Assembly: GCA_963695155.1 (NCBI GenBank)
Contig: CAVOGD010000002.1
Location: 86,354-150,353, forward strand
Direction: 5' to 3'
From: SG8-30 sp963695155
GTDB lineage: Bacteria > Pseudomonadota > Gammaproteobacteria > Steroidobacterales > Steroidobacteraceae
DNA: 64,000 nucleotides
This document shows positions 16,681 through 24,683 of the stretch, in pieces. Position 1 is the first letter of the stretch; each line of letters opens with the position of its first letter. Below the pieces are notes generated by a model. That model was not told the origin of the DNA. It saw nothing but the letters and a program-made list of their open reading frames with translations, and did no database searches. The position numbers were made by a program, and so were the translations under genes.

Positions 16681-19100
16681 GCCTGCTCCGCGTAGCGTGC
16701 GATGCGAAATCCAAGGTCGGGCCGGCCGCCGGCACCCGTATCGCGCCAGGCGGTGCGCAGGTCCGGCGTCCGTCCCGTCAGCCAGCTCGAGCCGCGCAGC
16801 GTCCAGCTCTCGCCCTGTTGCGGGCCCGCGGGATCGACGAACACCTGCTCCGGGCCGGTCACGTAGATCTGGTAGCGATCATTGACCCACTCCGACACGT
16901 TGCCGCCCAGGTCGTACAGGCCGAGCGCGTTCGGCGCAAAGCTGCCGACCGGCGCCGCGACTCGAAAACCGTCGTCGTAACCGCTGATCACGACCGGCGT
17001 CAGGTACAGCGCCGACTGGTCCGCATAATTGCCCGAGCGCGCCGCGACCGGCAAGGCGTCGCCCCACGGGTACTTCAGGTTCGGGCCACGGCCGTCGTGG
17101 CGGGCCGCGAATTCCCACTCGGCCTCGGTCGGCAGGCGGTAACCGGTCGTGGCCGGTTCGCCCAGCACGAGCTGGCCGCCGCGGGTCTCGTACGCGGGCG
17201 GCAGGCCGTCCTTGCCCGACAGCCAGTTGCAGAACGCCGCGGCTTCCCGCCAGCTCACCCGCACCGCCGGCTGGTTGTCCAGGTCGAGCGACTCCTCCTT
17301 GAAGATGCCGGACGCGTGGTTCTGGCGGAATTCGCGGAACTCGCGGTTGGTCACCTCGCGCGTGCCGAGATAGAAGGGGCGCTTGAGCTCCACGGTGCGC
17401 TGCGACTCGTTGGAGCGGCGGCCCGGCTCGCGGCGCGGGCTGCCCATCGTGAACTTCGCACCGCGCAGCAGCACGAGTTCCTGGCCCAGCGCGGTGCGGA
17501 CCCGCGGCGCCAGCTGCGCCGAGCGCGCCGCCGCCGGCGTGGTCAGGGCGTACTCGATGCGTTGTGGCAGCCCCGCACTCGGCGTCACGCTGGCCTTGAA
17601 GGTCGCGAAACCGGGCTTGCGCACTTCGACGGTGTGCGGCGCGGCGGGCAGCGACAGGGTCTGGTTCGCCGGGCCGCGCGAACGACCGTCCACGAACAGC
17701 TCGGCATCGGCGGGTTCTCCGGCCACGGTGACCTCGCCCAGGATGGGCGCCAGCGCCACCGCCAGGATCGCCCGCTTGCCTGCCTCGACGGTGGCCGTGC
17801 GCGTCTGGCTCTCGTAGCCCGCATGGCTCACCGCGATGTCGTGCGGCACATTGGGCGGCAGCGGCAGGTTGACCGGCGTGCGGCCGCGGTAGCGGCCCGC
17901 CACGCTCACGTCCGCGCCCGCCGGATTGGTGCGCACCACCAGCACGCCGTCGGCCAGGCCCAGCTCGATCGGCCCGATCACCAGCGGCTCACCCGGCTTG
18001 ACGGTAATCGGCGTCTCGAAGTTCCGGTAGGCGGGATGCGCCACGGTCAGCGCGTAGCGGCCGGCGTCGAGGGTGGCTTCGAACGGCGTGGTGCCGCGCT
18101 CCTCGCCCTCTATCAGCACGCGCGCGCCGGGGGGCACCGAGGAAACGCTGACCGTCGCGAACGACGGCAGCAGCGACACTTCGAGCGCCTGCGCGGCGCC
18201 GCCGCCGGCCACCTCGTAGGTCGCGCGGTAGTCCTCGTGTCGCGGCGCGCGGATCAGGAGTTCGCGCCGGCCCGCCGGCAGCGCGTATTCGCCCGGCAAC
18301 GACCCGACCGCCTTGCCGTCCACCTCGAGCGTTGCCGCCACGCCCGCGGTGTCGAACCGCACGCGGCCCGGCAGCCGCTCGATCGGCACGACGAACAACT
18401 GGTCCGGCGCGCGCGCCACGGTGACCGCCATGGTCGCGGGTGCATGACCCTCGGCCGTCACGCGCAGCGTGTAGTCGCCCGGCAGCACCAGGTAGCGCCC
18501 CAGGACCGGCACCTCCAGGACGGTGCCCGCGAAATCCACGGCGTGCGGGTCCACCTGCGGGCTGGTGCGCACGGTCACGGCCACCGAGGCCAGCAGCGCC
18601 GCCAGCACCGCCAGTACGGCGAGCCCCGCCGCGACCGCCACCGCGCGGCGCCAGGGCAACCGTCGCCGCCTGCCGGCCAGCCGGCCGCTCGGCGGTTCAT
18701 AGGGCACCGGCTCGATCGGCACGCGACCGCCGGCGGCCGCCTGCAACGGCTGGCCCTCGAGCAGCGGCGGCAGCGTCACGTTGGCGACCGCCTCGTGCTC
18801 GATGACGAGTGCGCGCCCCGCGCCCCGCGCCTCGACGCGCAACCGGGCCACGCCCAGGTCGGCCACGGCGCCGGCTTCGAGCGGGACCCGCCCGCGCACG
18901 GCGCGGCCGCCCAGCCGCATCCCCGCCGCAACCGGCTCGAGGTACAGCCGTCCCTGCTCCAGCCCGACGCGCGCCACCACCTCGCCGGCCCGGCAGCCGG
19001 GCAACACGATCGCGTTGCCCGCGCCGCCGAGCGCCAGCGGAAATTCGCCGGCGGCGAGCGGTCGCTCGCCCAGCGGATCCACCAGGTGCAGGTCGCTCAC
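16677..19100 (-). CDS. PEGA-repeat and FGE/sulfatase-modifying-factor domain membrane protein
   Basis: An 807-residue protein. Residues 1-95 form a beta-rich FHA-like cytoplasmic domain, 153-176 a membrane segment, and about 240-560 several PEGA-type repeats (for example VPPGARVLIEGEERGTTPFE and VNLPLPPNVPHDIAVSHAGYE). The last 235 residues are an FGE-sulfatase domain (GAKFTMGSP ... TEAEWEFAARHDGR ... LGLYDLGGNVSEWV ... RGSSW). The paired catalytic cysteines of true formylglycine-generating enzyme are missing, so it is probably a binding rather than oxidising domain. The start is a GTG overlapping the kinase stop as GTGA; frames further upstream are not coding. Confidence 0.85.
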   Translation of the reverse strand: MSDLHLVDPLGERPLAAGEFPLALGGAGNAIVLPGCRAGEVVARVGLEQGRLYLEPVAAGMRLGGRAVRGRVPLEAGAVADLGVARLRVEARGAGRALVIEHEAVANVTLPPLLEGQPLQAAAGGRVPIEPVPYEPPSGRLAGRRRRLPWRRAVAVAAGLAVLAVLAALLASVAVTVRTSPQVDPHAVDFAGTVLEVPVLGRYLVLPGDYTLRVTAEGHAPATMAVTVARAPDQLFVVPIERLPGRVRFDTAGVAATLEVDGKAVGSLPGEYALPAGRRELLIRAPRHEDYRATYEVAGGGAAQALEVSLLPSFATVSVSSVPPGARVLIEGEERGTTPFEATLDAGRYALTVAHPAYRNFETPITVKPGEPLVIGPIELGLADGVLVVRTNPAGADVSVAGRYRGRTPVNLPLPPNVPHDIAVSHAGYESQTRTATVEAGKRAILAVALAPILGEVTVAGEPADAELFVDGRSRGPANQTLSLPAAPHTVEVRKPGFATFKASVTPSAGLPQRIEYALTTPAAARSAQLAPRVRTALGQELVLLRGAKFTMGSPRREPGRRSNESQRTVELKRPFYLGTREVTNREFREFRQNHASGIFKEESLDLDNQPAVRVSWREAAAFCNWLSGKDGLPPAYETRGGQLVLGEPATTGYRLPTEAEWEFAARHDGRGPNLKYPWGDALPVAARSGNYADQSALYLTPVVISGYDDGFRVAAPVGSFAPNALGLYDLGGNVSEWVNDRYQIYVTGPEQVFVDPAGPQQGESWTLRGSSWLTGRTPDLRTAWRDTGAGGRPDLGFRIARYAEQA

Positions 19101-21358
19101 AACGGCTCCCGACAACGCACGATGACCGGTGCCCGCATGGTACCGGGCGGCACGACCACGTCGAGGCGAACGTCGCGGTAGCCGCTGCGCGATCCCACGA
19201 TGGCGTAGCGGCCAGGCAGCAACGCCACCTCGCGGCGCTCGAAAGTGCCCATGCCGCCGACGCGGTATATCACGACGCTCGTCGCGCCGTCCGACTCGAG
19301 CACTACCTTGACCGGCGTTTCCGCCTGGCGCACCAGCGCCTCCAGCTGCGCCGACGTCGCGTCGAGTTGCGTGCGCGGCGGCGGCAGCGCCGCGGCCGAG
19401 GCGATCAGGTTGCGGGCCGTGGCGCGACCTTCGCCGGTCCACAACTGCTCGGGCTTGCCGATCAGGCCGTCGATGCGCGCCTGCAGTTCGGCGCGCGGCG
19501 TCGAGCGGTCGAGCCCGGCCCGCGCCGGCTCGAGCGCCGGCTCGATGGCCAGCGCTGCCGACCACGCGACCTGCGCGTCGTGCCAGCGCTCCGCTTGTTC
19601 CGCGGCCAGCGCCTCGCGTGCCAGGTCCTCGAGCCTCTGCGCGCGCCGCACCCGATCCAGTTGCTGCAGGGCGTCGCGCGCCTCCACCGAACCGGGCCGC
19701 ATGGCCTGCGCGCGTTCGAACGCGGCGCGCGCATCCGCGTCCCGGCCCGCCGCCAGCGCGGCCAGGCCGCGCGACATGGTGCTGGCGTAGGCTTCTGCCG
19801 CGAGTCCCGCCTCGATACGGGCGATGCCATCGCGCGCGGCAGCCGTTGCCGGGTCCAGTTCGAGCGCCCTGCGGTAACCGGCGCGCGCTTCCGCCAGGCG
19901 GCCTTCGCGCTCGTCGCGCGCCGCGCCGTCCAGCAGCGCGAGCACCGCATCCAGGCTGCCGGCGCGCCGCGCGCCGGCCTGTGCGGCCGCGTGACCGGGC
20001 TCGATGGCCAGCGCCAGCGCGAAGGCCTCGGCAGCCGCTTGCGACTGTCCCTGCGCCAGCGCCTGCGCGCCCGCTTCGAGCGCCGCGGCCAGTGCGGCCG
20101 GCCGGCCCTCGAGCACGGCGTCGAGGGTGGCGCTGGCGCTTTCCCAGCCGGATCGCGCGGCGCCGAATTCAGCCCGCTCGAATTGACCCGCCGCCCTGGC
20201 GCCCGCCTCGCGCGCGGCGGCGAGTTGCGCAACCGCCCAGGCCGAGGCACTGGCTGTCTCGACGGCCGCCAGCCGTTCCTCGAACTGCGTGCGCGCGACC
20301 TCCGCCTGGCTGCGCTCGCGCGCCTGCACCGCTGCGGCCTCCCGTTCGCTCTTGCTGCGCTCGGCGCGCGCCGCGGCTTCCGCGATGGCCGCAGCCTCCC
20401 CGTCCGCCGCGCGGCGCTCGACCAGCGTGGGCAGCCACACGAACACCGCTGCGGCCGCGGCCAGCAAGGTCACGGCCAGGACCGGCACCAGCCAGCGCCG
20501 TTCGCGCAGGACTCGCCGCCGCAATGGCACCGCCTCGCGCGCAGCCGGCGTCGCCGTGGCCTCGTCGGCGGGTTCCGCGGCCGCCAGCGCCAGCTCGCGG
20601 GCCACGTTGCGCACGGTGGCGGGGCGCTCCGCCGGCGACTTGGCCAGCAGCTTCAGCGCGAGCATCCGGGCGCGCTCCGGCGCCGGCGCACGCGGCACCA
20701 GCGGCGGCACCGGATCATGCAGGACGCGGTCCGGCGTCACGTCCGGATAATAAGGCGGGTGACCGGCCAGCAATTCATAGAGCATCGCACCGAACGCGTA
20801 CAGGTCGTCGGCCGGCGCGGCCGGCTCGCCGCGCAGTTGCTGCGGGCTCATGTTGTACGGTGAGCCGCCCCCCGCCGGCGTGCCCGGCAGCGCCGCCAGG
20901 CCGAAGTCCGCGAGTCGCGGCCTGCCCTCGGCGTCCAGCAGCACGTTGGCGCACTTGAGGTCGCGATGCACGAGCCCGCGGTCATGCGCGGCGGCCAGCG
21001 CATCCGCCACCTTGAGCAACGTATCGGCGAATACGCTGAAGGCGCGGCCGCGGAACTGGCCCAGGTCGCCTCCCGGCAGGTATTCCATCTCGAGCAGCAG
21101 CAGGCCGTCGGCCTCGTGCAATCCGTGCACTGCCACGGCCGTGCCAGGCGGCAGCGACCGCGCGGCCTGCACTTCGCTGCGCAGGCGCGCCGCCGCGGCC
21201 GGCGCGTCACGGCTGTCCGCGGCCAGGATCTTCAGCGCCACCCGGCGCTGGTGGAGCTTGTCCTCGGCCAGCCAGACCTGCGAGAGCGTGGCTTCGGCGA
21301 GGCGCCGCACGAGCACGAATCGTTCCCCGAGCTCGAGCCCGGGCGCCAGTTCGATCAT
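19097..21358 (-). CDS. transmembrane Ser/Thr protein kinase (PknB-like)
   Basis: A 753-residue receptor-like kinase. The kinase domain (about 8-265) has the lysine K43 (VALK), E62, the catalytic loop HRDLKCAN (D133) and DFG (D151), plus SPYNMSPQQ in place of the usual activation-loop end. The glycine-rich loop is degenerate: RRLAEATLSQVW has no glycine. A membrane segment lies at 290-310, then an Ala/Arg/Glu-rich coiled and TPR-like periplasmic region, and a PEGA-like end (ALLPGRYAIVGSRSGYRDV). It probably phosphorylates partners read by the FHA protein in the same operon. Follows a lipoprotein gene by 8 bp. Confidence 0.88.
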   Translation of the reverse strand: MIELAPGLELGERFVLVRRLAEATLSQVWLAEDKLHQRRVALKILAADSRDAPAAAARLRSEVQAARSLPPGTAVAVHGLHEADGLLLLEMEYLPGGDLGQFRGRAFSVFADTLLKVADALAAAHDRGLVHRDLKCANVLLDAEGRPRLADFGLAALPGTPAGGGSPYNMSPQQLRGEPAAPADDLYAFGAMLYELLAGHPPYYPDVTPDRVLHDPVPPLVPRAPAPERARMLALKLLAKSPAERPATVRNVARELALAAAEPADEATATPAAREAVPLRRRVLRERRWLVPVLAVTLLAAAAAVFVWLPTLVERRAADGEAAAIAEAAARAERSKSEREAAAVQARERSQAEVARTQFEERLAAVETASASAWAVAQLAAAREAGARAAGQFERAEFGAARSGWESASATLDAVLEGRPAALAAALEAGAQALAQGQSQAAAEAFALALAIEPGHAAAQAGARRAGSLDAVLALLDGAARDEREGRLAEARAGYRRALELDPATAAARDGIARIEAGLAAEAYASTMSRGLAALAAGRDADARAAFERAQAMRPGSVEARDALQQLDRVRRAQRLEDLAREALAAEQAERWHDAQVAWSAALAIEPALEPARAGLDRSTPRAELQARIDGLIGKPEQLWTGEGRATARNLIASAAALPPPRTQLDATSAQLEALVRQAETPVKVVLESDGATSVVIYRVGGMGTFERREVALLPGRYAIVGSRSGYRDVRLDVVVPPGTMRAPVIVRCREPL

Positions 21359-21366
21359 GGTATCGC

Positions 21367-22635
21367 TCAGCCCGCCCCGGGCGCCGGCGTCAGCTGCGGC
21401 TGCGCAGCCACCGGCTTGCCGTCCATGAGTCCCGTCTCGTCCACGTACAGTTCATGCAGCAGGCGCCGCCATTCGGCGTACTGCTGCTCCGCGGTGCCGG
21501 TGAGGCGCAGCGTGCGGCCCTGGACCTCCACCACCAGCGGCGCCGCCTCGGCGTCGAAGGAACCCGACAGCTCCTTCAGCGCGTCGGTGTGGATCTTCGC
21601 CTCCTCGCGCTTCTTGAGGCCGCTCATGACGGCCATCACGCCGCCCGCGGCCGCGCCATAGCGCGCGGCGCTCGCGACGCGGTCGCAGTTGCTGCTGCTG
21701 CAGCTGTCCGGCACCAGCACCGCCGCCGCCACCGCGATGGCGCCCAGCGCGATGCGGTTGCGCGCCTGCGCCTTGAGCCGCTCCTCGGCCAGGATCTCCT
21801 CGTGCGTGTAGCTGCGCCAGTCCGAATACGGTCCTTCCATCTTCTCGCTGAACGACGTGTAGCTGTCGCTCACCGTATCCACCAGGCTGTCGTCGCGCTC
21901 GCGGATCTCGCCCATGCGCCTGACCAGCGGATCGTTGTCCGCCGGCAGCCTGACCAGCTTGTAGTGGCCGGTCTTGCGTTCCTGCGCCAGGTACTCGCTG
22001 AACGCCGCCGGGGCAAAGTCGCTGGCAAAGCGCATCTCGCTGACGCGTTGCACCGTCACCAGCTGCGCCTGCGTGAGCTTGCGGCGCGCGGCCAGCAGGT
22101 CGTCCGCGATGTTGACGTACACGTTCTGGAACGGGTCGCGGCCGAGGTTGCCGCCCTCGCGGTACGAACGCACGTCGGCTGTGCCTTCGTATTCCTTCTC
22201 GATCCACACGCGCCCGGTCGCGTCCACCGCGCGGATGGCCAGCCTCAGCACCGCGCCGTTCGACTCGAGGATCCGGCCATGGACGGCCAGGTCGACGGCG
22301 TCCACGAGGGCCGGCACGATGCGCGCGGCGCCCCACTGGGCGGTGCCGGCCAGCGTCTCGCGCAGCAGCGTCGGCAGGTACCGCGCCTCGGCCTTGCGGA
22401 TCTCGGGATAAATGCGCTGCTTGTCGGCCTGCTCCGGATCTTCCTCGACCTCCTTCGGGATGCCGGGGTCGAACAGGTGGATCCCGACGTCGAGCAGCCG
22501 CGCGGCGGGCACTTCCTCGGTCGCCTGCACGGCCTGCAGCTGCGGCAGCGGCCGCGTTTCCTTGACGACGCAGCCGGCGGCCAGCCACGCCAGCGCGACC
22601 GCCGCCATCGAGAGCCCTGTCCTTGAGTTGATCAT
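21367..22635 (-). CDS. lipoprotein of unknown function, kinase operon
   Basis: A 422-residue putative lipoprotein with lipobox LAAGC after a short hydrophobic stretch. The body has an N-terminal region reminiscent of outer-membrane assembly or curli-type lipoproteins (GRILESNGAVLRLAIRAVDATGRVWIEKEY), a helical middle (RVSEMRFASDFAPAAFSEYL), and a hydrophobic segment near residues 290-310 that includes a CSSSNC pair. No family is recognised. The chosen ATG at 22635 follows AGGA; an in-frame ATG seven codons upstream is possible. It precedes the kinase gene by 8 bp and so probably acts with it. Confidence 0.75.
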   Translation of the reverse strand: MINSRTGLSMAAVALAWLAAGCVVKETRPLPQLQAVQATEEVPAARLLDVGIHLFDPGIPKEVEEDPEQADKQRIYPEIRKAEARYLPTLLRETLAGTAQWGAARIVPALVDAVDLAVHGRILESNGAVLRLAIRAVDATGRVWIEKEYEGTADVRSYREGGNLGRDPFQNVYVNIADDLLAARRKLTQAQLVTVQRVSEMRFASDFAPAAFSEYLAQERKTGHYKLVRLPADNDPLVRRMGEIRERDDSLVDTVSDSYTSFSEKMEGPYSDWRSYTHEEILAEERLKAQARNRIALGAIAVAAAVLVPDSCSSSNCDRVASAARYGAAAGGVMAVMSGLKKREEAKIHTDALKELSGSFDAEAAPLVVEVQGRTLRLTGTAEQQYAEWRRLLHELYVDETGLMDGKPVAAQPQLTPAPGAG

Positions 22636-22666
22636 CACGCGTCCTGTCTCCGGCACGATGCGCAGG

Positions 22667-23731
22667 TCACCGGCCCTGCTTGTACTTGCGGTACTCCTCC
22701 CAGAGCGCTGCGCGCAGCTCCGGGTCCGTTTCCTTCATGGCCGCCTCGCGGATCTGCCGCGCGACCACGTCGTCGTCCCGGCCGTCCGGAATGTCCGCCG
22801 GCACGGTGCGCGGGCCTGAGCCGGCCCCGGTGCCCGAACCGCTGCCGCCCTGCTGGCCGCCGCCCGGCTGGCTGGCGCCCTCCGTGTCGTCGCCGCCCGT
22901 GTCCTCGGCACCGACCGATTCGAGGCCCCCGCTCGACCCGGGCCCTTCGCCGGACTGGGCGTCGCCTTCCTCGTCCGCCGCATCGGTCCCGCCGCCGCCG
23001 TCCGCCGCGCCCTGCTGGGCTGCGCGCTCGCGCGCGATCTGCTCCTGCGTCGCCCGCACCGCGGCGTCGAACGCGCCGAACGTCTCGTCGAGACGGCGAT
23101 CGATCGTCGCGCGCCGGTCCGCTCCGGCGCCCACATCGGGGCCGGCTCCGGCGCTCCCGGACGAGCCACCCGGCTGCTCCGCGGCACCGCCGGCCGTGGC
23201 AGCGGCGCCCCCGGCCTCACCCGCACCGGCTGCCGCCGTACCGCCCTGGCCCGCGCCCGCTTCGGAACCGGCCTCCGCGCCCGCGCTGCCGGTCGATCCC
23301 GCGCCATCCGCTTCGGGCGCTTCGCCCGGCCCGGCGCCGCCGGCACCGCCCTCCGCCTGCTGTTCCGCCTCCTCGCCTTCGCCCTGTCCCGGTTCACCGG
23401 ATTCCGGCGTACCGCCCGGCTGACCGGTGTCGCCCGGCGATCCCGGCGAGCCACCGGTCGGCCCCGGCATGGGCAGCGTCGCCGTGCCGCCACCGCTGGC
23501 GCCACCGGTCGGAAAACTCGACGTCGAACCGCTTCCCGACCCGGATGGGGACGGCGACGAAGTTCCGCCAGGCGAACCCGGTGATCCCGGGCTGCCGCCC
23601 GATGGCGAGGACGACGGCGGACTCGGCAACCCCGTGCTGGGTTGCGTCATAACGGCCGGCGTGAGACAGCCGGACAACAACAGCGCGCCGGTCGCAACCA
23701 GCGCAGCGTGGATATTGAGCGGGCGCTTCAT
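22667..23731 (-). CDS. Gly/Ser/Pro/Glu-rich lipoprotein
   Basis: A 354-residue putative lipoprotein with lipobox LLSGC. After it comes a strikingly low-complexity region of about 170 residues made of Gly, Ser, Pro, Ala and Glu, with GSPGSPG and GGTATLP runs. A short structured segment follows (RATIDRRLDETFGAFDAAVRATQEQIARE, helical), then another Gly/Ser-rich stretch, and a conserved-looking charged end (DDDVVARQIREAAMKETDPELRAALWEEYRKYKQG). The low-complexity part may be a flexible spacer through the periplasm or peptidoglycan. AGGATC precedes the ATG. Same strand as the kinase operon, 31 bp before the next gene. Confidence 0.75.
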   Translation of the reverse strand: MKRPLNIHAALVATGALLLSGCLTPAVMTQPSTGLPSPPSSSPSGGSPGSPGSPGGTSSPSPSGSGSGSTSSFPTGGASGGGTATLPMPGPTGGSPGSPGDTGQPGGTPESGEPGQGEGEEAEQQAEGGAGGAGPGEAPEADGAGSTGSAGAEAGSEAGAGQGGTAAAGAGEAGGAAATAGGAAEQPGGSSGSAGAGPDVGAGADRRATIDRRLDETFGAFDAAVRATQEQIARERAAQQGAADGGGGTDAADEEGDAQSGEGPGSSGGLESVGAEDTGGDDTEGASQPGGGQQGGSGSGTGAGSGPRTVPADIPDGRDDDVVARQIREAAMKETDPELRAALWEEYRKYKQGR

Positions 23732-23845
23732 AGATGATCCTCCCCGCCACTGCTTCGCCGGACCGGCCACCCGCCTCCAGCGTACCTGCCGGCCCTATGA
23801 AATATGACGCCGCGCGCCGCCGGAGGTTCCGCCGCCCGTCCGGCC

Positions 23846-24523
23846 TCAGCCCGGCTCCACCGACGGGTCCTCGCCGCGCAGGAAGCCGGCAATCTGGTCG
23901 GCCAGGCGGTCGCAGGCCGCGCCTCGCACCCTGGCAATGAAGGGCAGCGGCACGATCACGCCCACCATCGCCGAGGTGCCCACGACGTTGGTGGAGATCG
24001 TCCCGGCCGTCTTGGCCTGCTTCAGGTCCCAGACCAGCGCGTCGTAATCGGACTCCTTTTCCCACCAGCCAAAGCCGATGCAGCCGCCGCCGCCCGGCCC
24101 GATGGCGCAACTCATGCTGCCACCGCTGTCCGTCTTGCGGGTCACGCCATCGACCCACACGATATATCGAACGCCGCTGTCCGCGATGCGTTGACGCACC
24201 AGTTGCCGTTCCAGCAGCTGCGTCACGCCCTCCGCCCGCTGCGGCGCGGTGGCGGGTTCGAACCACGGAAACAGCGAGTCCTGGAACTCGTTGTTGCCAT
24301 GCATGCGGATGCCGGATTGCCGCGCCATCCGATCGCTGACGCAGTCCAGGAAGTCGTCCTCGGTCGTGCTGCCCTCGACGCGCGGCTTGGCCAGCAGCAC
24401 CACCCCCTCGCCGGTCGCGATCTGCGTGCCGAGCGAGCGCGTTTCCTCGAGCTTCGCCGTCATGCAGCCCGCGGTCACGAGCGCCGCGCACACCGTCACC
24501 CCCGCGAACCAGCGGCTCGACAC
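23846..24523 (-). CDS. lipoprotein of unknown function, first gene of the kinase operon
   Basis: About 225 residues with a lipoprotein signal (RWFAGVTVCAALVTAGC). The mature part has features of a stress- or envelope-related lipoprotein (EGVVLLAKP, DDFLDCVSDRMARQSGIRMHG, a cysteine-containing SCAIGPGGGGCIGFGWWEKESDYDALVWDL segment) but no family can be named. I chose the GTG at 24523 because GGGAG stands seven bases before it; an upstream TTG at 24571 gives a longer frame with a charged extension. A 114-bp gap separates it from the next lipoprotein gene, so membership of the operon is likely rather than proven. Confidence 0.65.
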   Translation of the reverse strand: MSSRWFAGVTVCAALVTAGCMTAKLEETRSLGTQIATGEGVVLLAKPRVEGSTTEDDFLDCVSDRMARQSGIRMHGNNEFQDSLFPWFEPATAPQRAEGVTQLLERQLVRQRIADSGVRYIVWVDGVTRKTDSGGSMSCAIGPGGGGCIGFGWWEKESDYDALVWDLKQAKTAGTISTNVVGTSAMVGVIVPLPFIARVRGAACDRLADQIAGFLRGEDPSVEPG

Positions 24524-24683
24524 GCGCTTTCTCCCGGATCCTTGCCGCACGACCAAAACCCCTTGCTGCAATAGAGTTTACGCCCCGGCCGGGCGTTCCC
24601 AGTCACTATACCTGCGCGGCCAACGGCGCCCGCAGGCCGCCCGCACACATACTGTACAGGCATACAGGCACCGCATTGCAAGC

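Noticed and set aside
11186..24523. Kinase/VWA operon as TerY-P, type VI or Zorya
   Set aside because: No phosphatase-TerY-kinase triad, no Hcp/VgrG/TssB genes, and no ZorB-type OmpA or helicase/nuclease partners are present.
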